In this document: piece after piece, positions 63,101 to 64,000 of the stretch
Layout of the letters: every line of letters starts with the position of its first letter
Position numbering within the stretch: position 1 is the first letter of the stretch
Assembly: GCF_029525575.1 (NCBI RefSeq)
Contig: NZ_JAPDIA010000003.1
Location: forward strand, 1,790,214-1,854,213
Direction: 5' to 3'
Source: Cohnella rhizosphaerae
GTDB taxonomy: Bacteria > Bacillota > Bacilli > Paenibacillales > Paenibacillaceae
DNA length: 64,000 bases
Notes under the pieces: generated by a model
Database searches by the model: none
Told to the model about the DNA's origin: nothing
What the model saw: the letters and a program-made list of their open reading frames with translations, nothing else
Translations under genes and position numbers: made by a program

Positions 63101-64000
63101 GCGGATAACATTTATCGGCATTGGCAGGAAGGTAAGGAGCAGCGGCTCACGCAACTGGTTTTCTGTGATTTGTCTACGCCCAAGGCGGATGGCACCTTCA
63201 ACGTCTATGATGAGATCAAACGCAAATTGATGGAGAAGGGCGTTCCGGAGGCGGAGATCGTCTACATTCACGACGCCAATTCGGACGCGCAGAAAAAGGA
63301 GCTGTTTGGCAAGGTGCGAACCGGACAGGTTCGCATCCTGCTGGGATCGACGTTCAAAATGGGGGCCGGTACGAATGTGCAAACGAAGCTGGTTGCCATT
63401 CATGACCTTGACTGTCCCTGGCGACCGCGCGATTTGGAGCAACGGTTAGGTCGTGTGATCCGCCAGGGCAACCAGAACAGCGAAGCTCACATTTACCGGT
63501 ATGTCACAGAGAATACGTTCGATGCGTACCTGTATCAAACGCTCGAAAACAAGCAGCGCTTTATCTCGCAGATTATGACGAGCAAGTCGCCGGTTCGTTC
63601 CGCTGAAGACATTGACGAAGCGGCGCTTTCCTATGCCGAGGTGAAGGCGCTGGCGACTGGCAATCCGTATATCAAAGAAAAGATGGATTTGGACATTCAG
63701 GTTTCCAAGCTCAAGCTGCTCAAGGCCAACCATCTGAGCCAGCGGTATGCGTTGGAGGACAGGCTGCTCAAGCTGCTGCCGCAGCAGATCAAGTCCACGG
63801 AGGAACGGATAGCCGGGTACGAGCAGGATGTGGCCTTGTATGGCCGTCAGGGCGGCGCGAAGGAAAGCGGTGAGGAAGCTGCCTTTGCCGGGATGAGGGT
63901 CAAGGAATTTATGTACAAGGAACGCGCATCGGCTGGGTCGGCGCTGCTCGATGCCTGCAAGGGAATGACCTCTCCCGATCCGCAGGAGATCGGCCATTAC
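57153..64000 (+). CDS. Giant ArdC-like / N6-DNA-methylase / SNF2-helicase protein (DarB-like), 3' partial, two +1 frameshifts
   Basis: AAAGGGGG precedes the ATG; about 2,280 residues are visible and the frame runs off the window. The N-terminal domain ('WADFLRTAAWNYKYPFQDQLLIYAQRPDA', 'WVKRGAKGIALIED') is ArdC/LtrC-like. After a Gly/Pro/Asp/Arg-rich linker come a methylase with 'ILEPSCGIGNFFGL' and the NPPY-like 'NVPFGGYG', and a helicase with Walker A 'FAHCVGAGKTFAMTAA', 'VDEADSYKN' and motif VI 'LGRVIRQGNQNS'. Breaks at G5 (58015-58019) and T8 (58446-58453) are resolved by one base fewer at each, joining 'HAERGLPAAGSGAAGG' and 'EIAAFFDGSDERTLYV'. Similar fusions occur in integrative elements and in phage P1 DarB, where they protect incoming DNA. 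Anti-restriction or DNA-transfer support is inferred. Confidence 0.85.
57991..58330 (+). CDS. tnpV: TnpV-like protein, fully nested in another frame of the megaprotein gene
   Basis: Starting at an internal ATG, and with G4 instead of G5 at 58015-58019, the +1 frame reads 'MELTYTQSGDYLLPDLAQPE' and then 'IGKYGLLRKTFLKTERKGTYAHLMLSEQL'. It ends 'WTGHLNSLKQQAEELILSELVYR' at 58330, 112 aa. This matches the transposon-encoded TnpV family in length and motifs. The whole gene lies inside the low-complexity linker of the larger gene. Function unknown. Confidence 0.75.

Overview
The window looks like chromosomal DNA of a Paenibacillaceae bacterium (Paenibacillus/Cohnella-like Bacillota). The evidence is the GC-rich coding sequence with strong AAGGAGG-type ribosome binding sites, an S-layer-homology protein, YesM/YesN-type two-component regulators, and three lipoprotein-dependent sugar ABC importers. 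No rRNA, tRNA or CRISPR locus was recognised.

Layout. (1) 1-4 kb: two surface proteins, one with Big_5-like Ig repeats and a lamin-tail-like end (cut by the window start) and one with a cohesin-like domain and SLH repeats. (2) 4-6.5 kb: a repeat-rich intergenic stretch and an IS110-family element. (3) 6.9-13.9 kb: a sensor kinase, an AraC-type response regulator, a sugar-binding lipoprotein and two permeases. (4) 13.9-15.2 kb: a 62-bp-period array of 17 identical palindromes. (5) 15.2-27.5 kb: a GH125 alpha-mannosidase and two LplB/YtcP/binding-protein operons around a membrane-bound AraC regulator. Together with region 3 this is a carbohydrate (possibly mannoside) uptake region. (6) 28-33.8 kb: a secreted protein, a CbiX-like chelatase, a diacylglycerol kinase-like protein and an RlmD/RumA-type rRNA methyltransferase. 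(7) 33.8-38.3 kb: an AT-rich segment carrying an AAA ATPase plus subtilisin-like protease pair that resembles the IetAS defence/plasmid-stability system. (8) 38.3-64 kb, running off the end: a mobile-element backbone with ParA/ParB, a Tad-like pilus or secretion module (SAF/CpaB-like protein, two MinD-like ATPases, TadA ATPase, fused TadB/C-like membrane protein, several pilin-like proteins), membrane-anchored and secreted surface proteins, element-specific conserved proteins, and a giant ArdC-like/DNA-methylase/SNF2-helicase protein with tnpV nested in its linker.

Working picture. The left half is the native sugar-sensing, import and degradation region. The right half is an integrative, probably conjugative, element that appears to sit next to the 3' end of the rRNA methyltransferase gene. 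It carries its own partition genes, a defence-like pair, a Tad-like surface machine and a DarB-like anti-restriction megaprotein.

Caution on sequence quality. Nearly every long gene is broken by a single extra base in a homopolymer run of 5-8. I count 33 such sites; all are +1 and none is -1. Removing one base at each site restores a full-length family member, and the corrected lengths are all whole codons. I therefore annotate full-length genes across these breaks and treat the breaks as probable sequencing or assembly overcalls.
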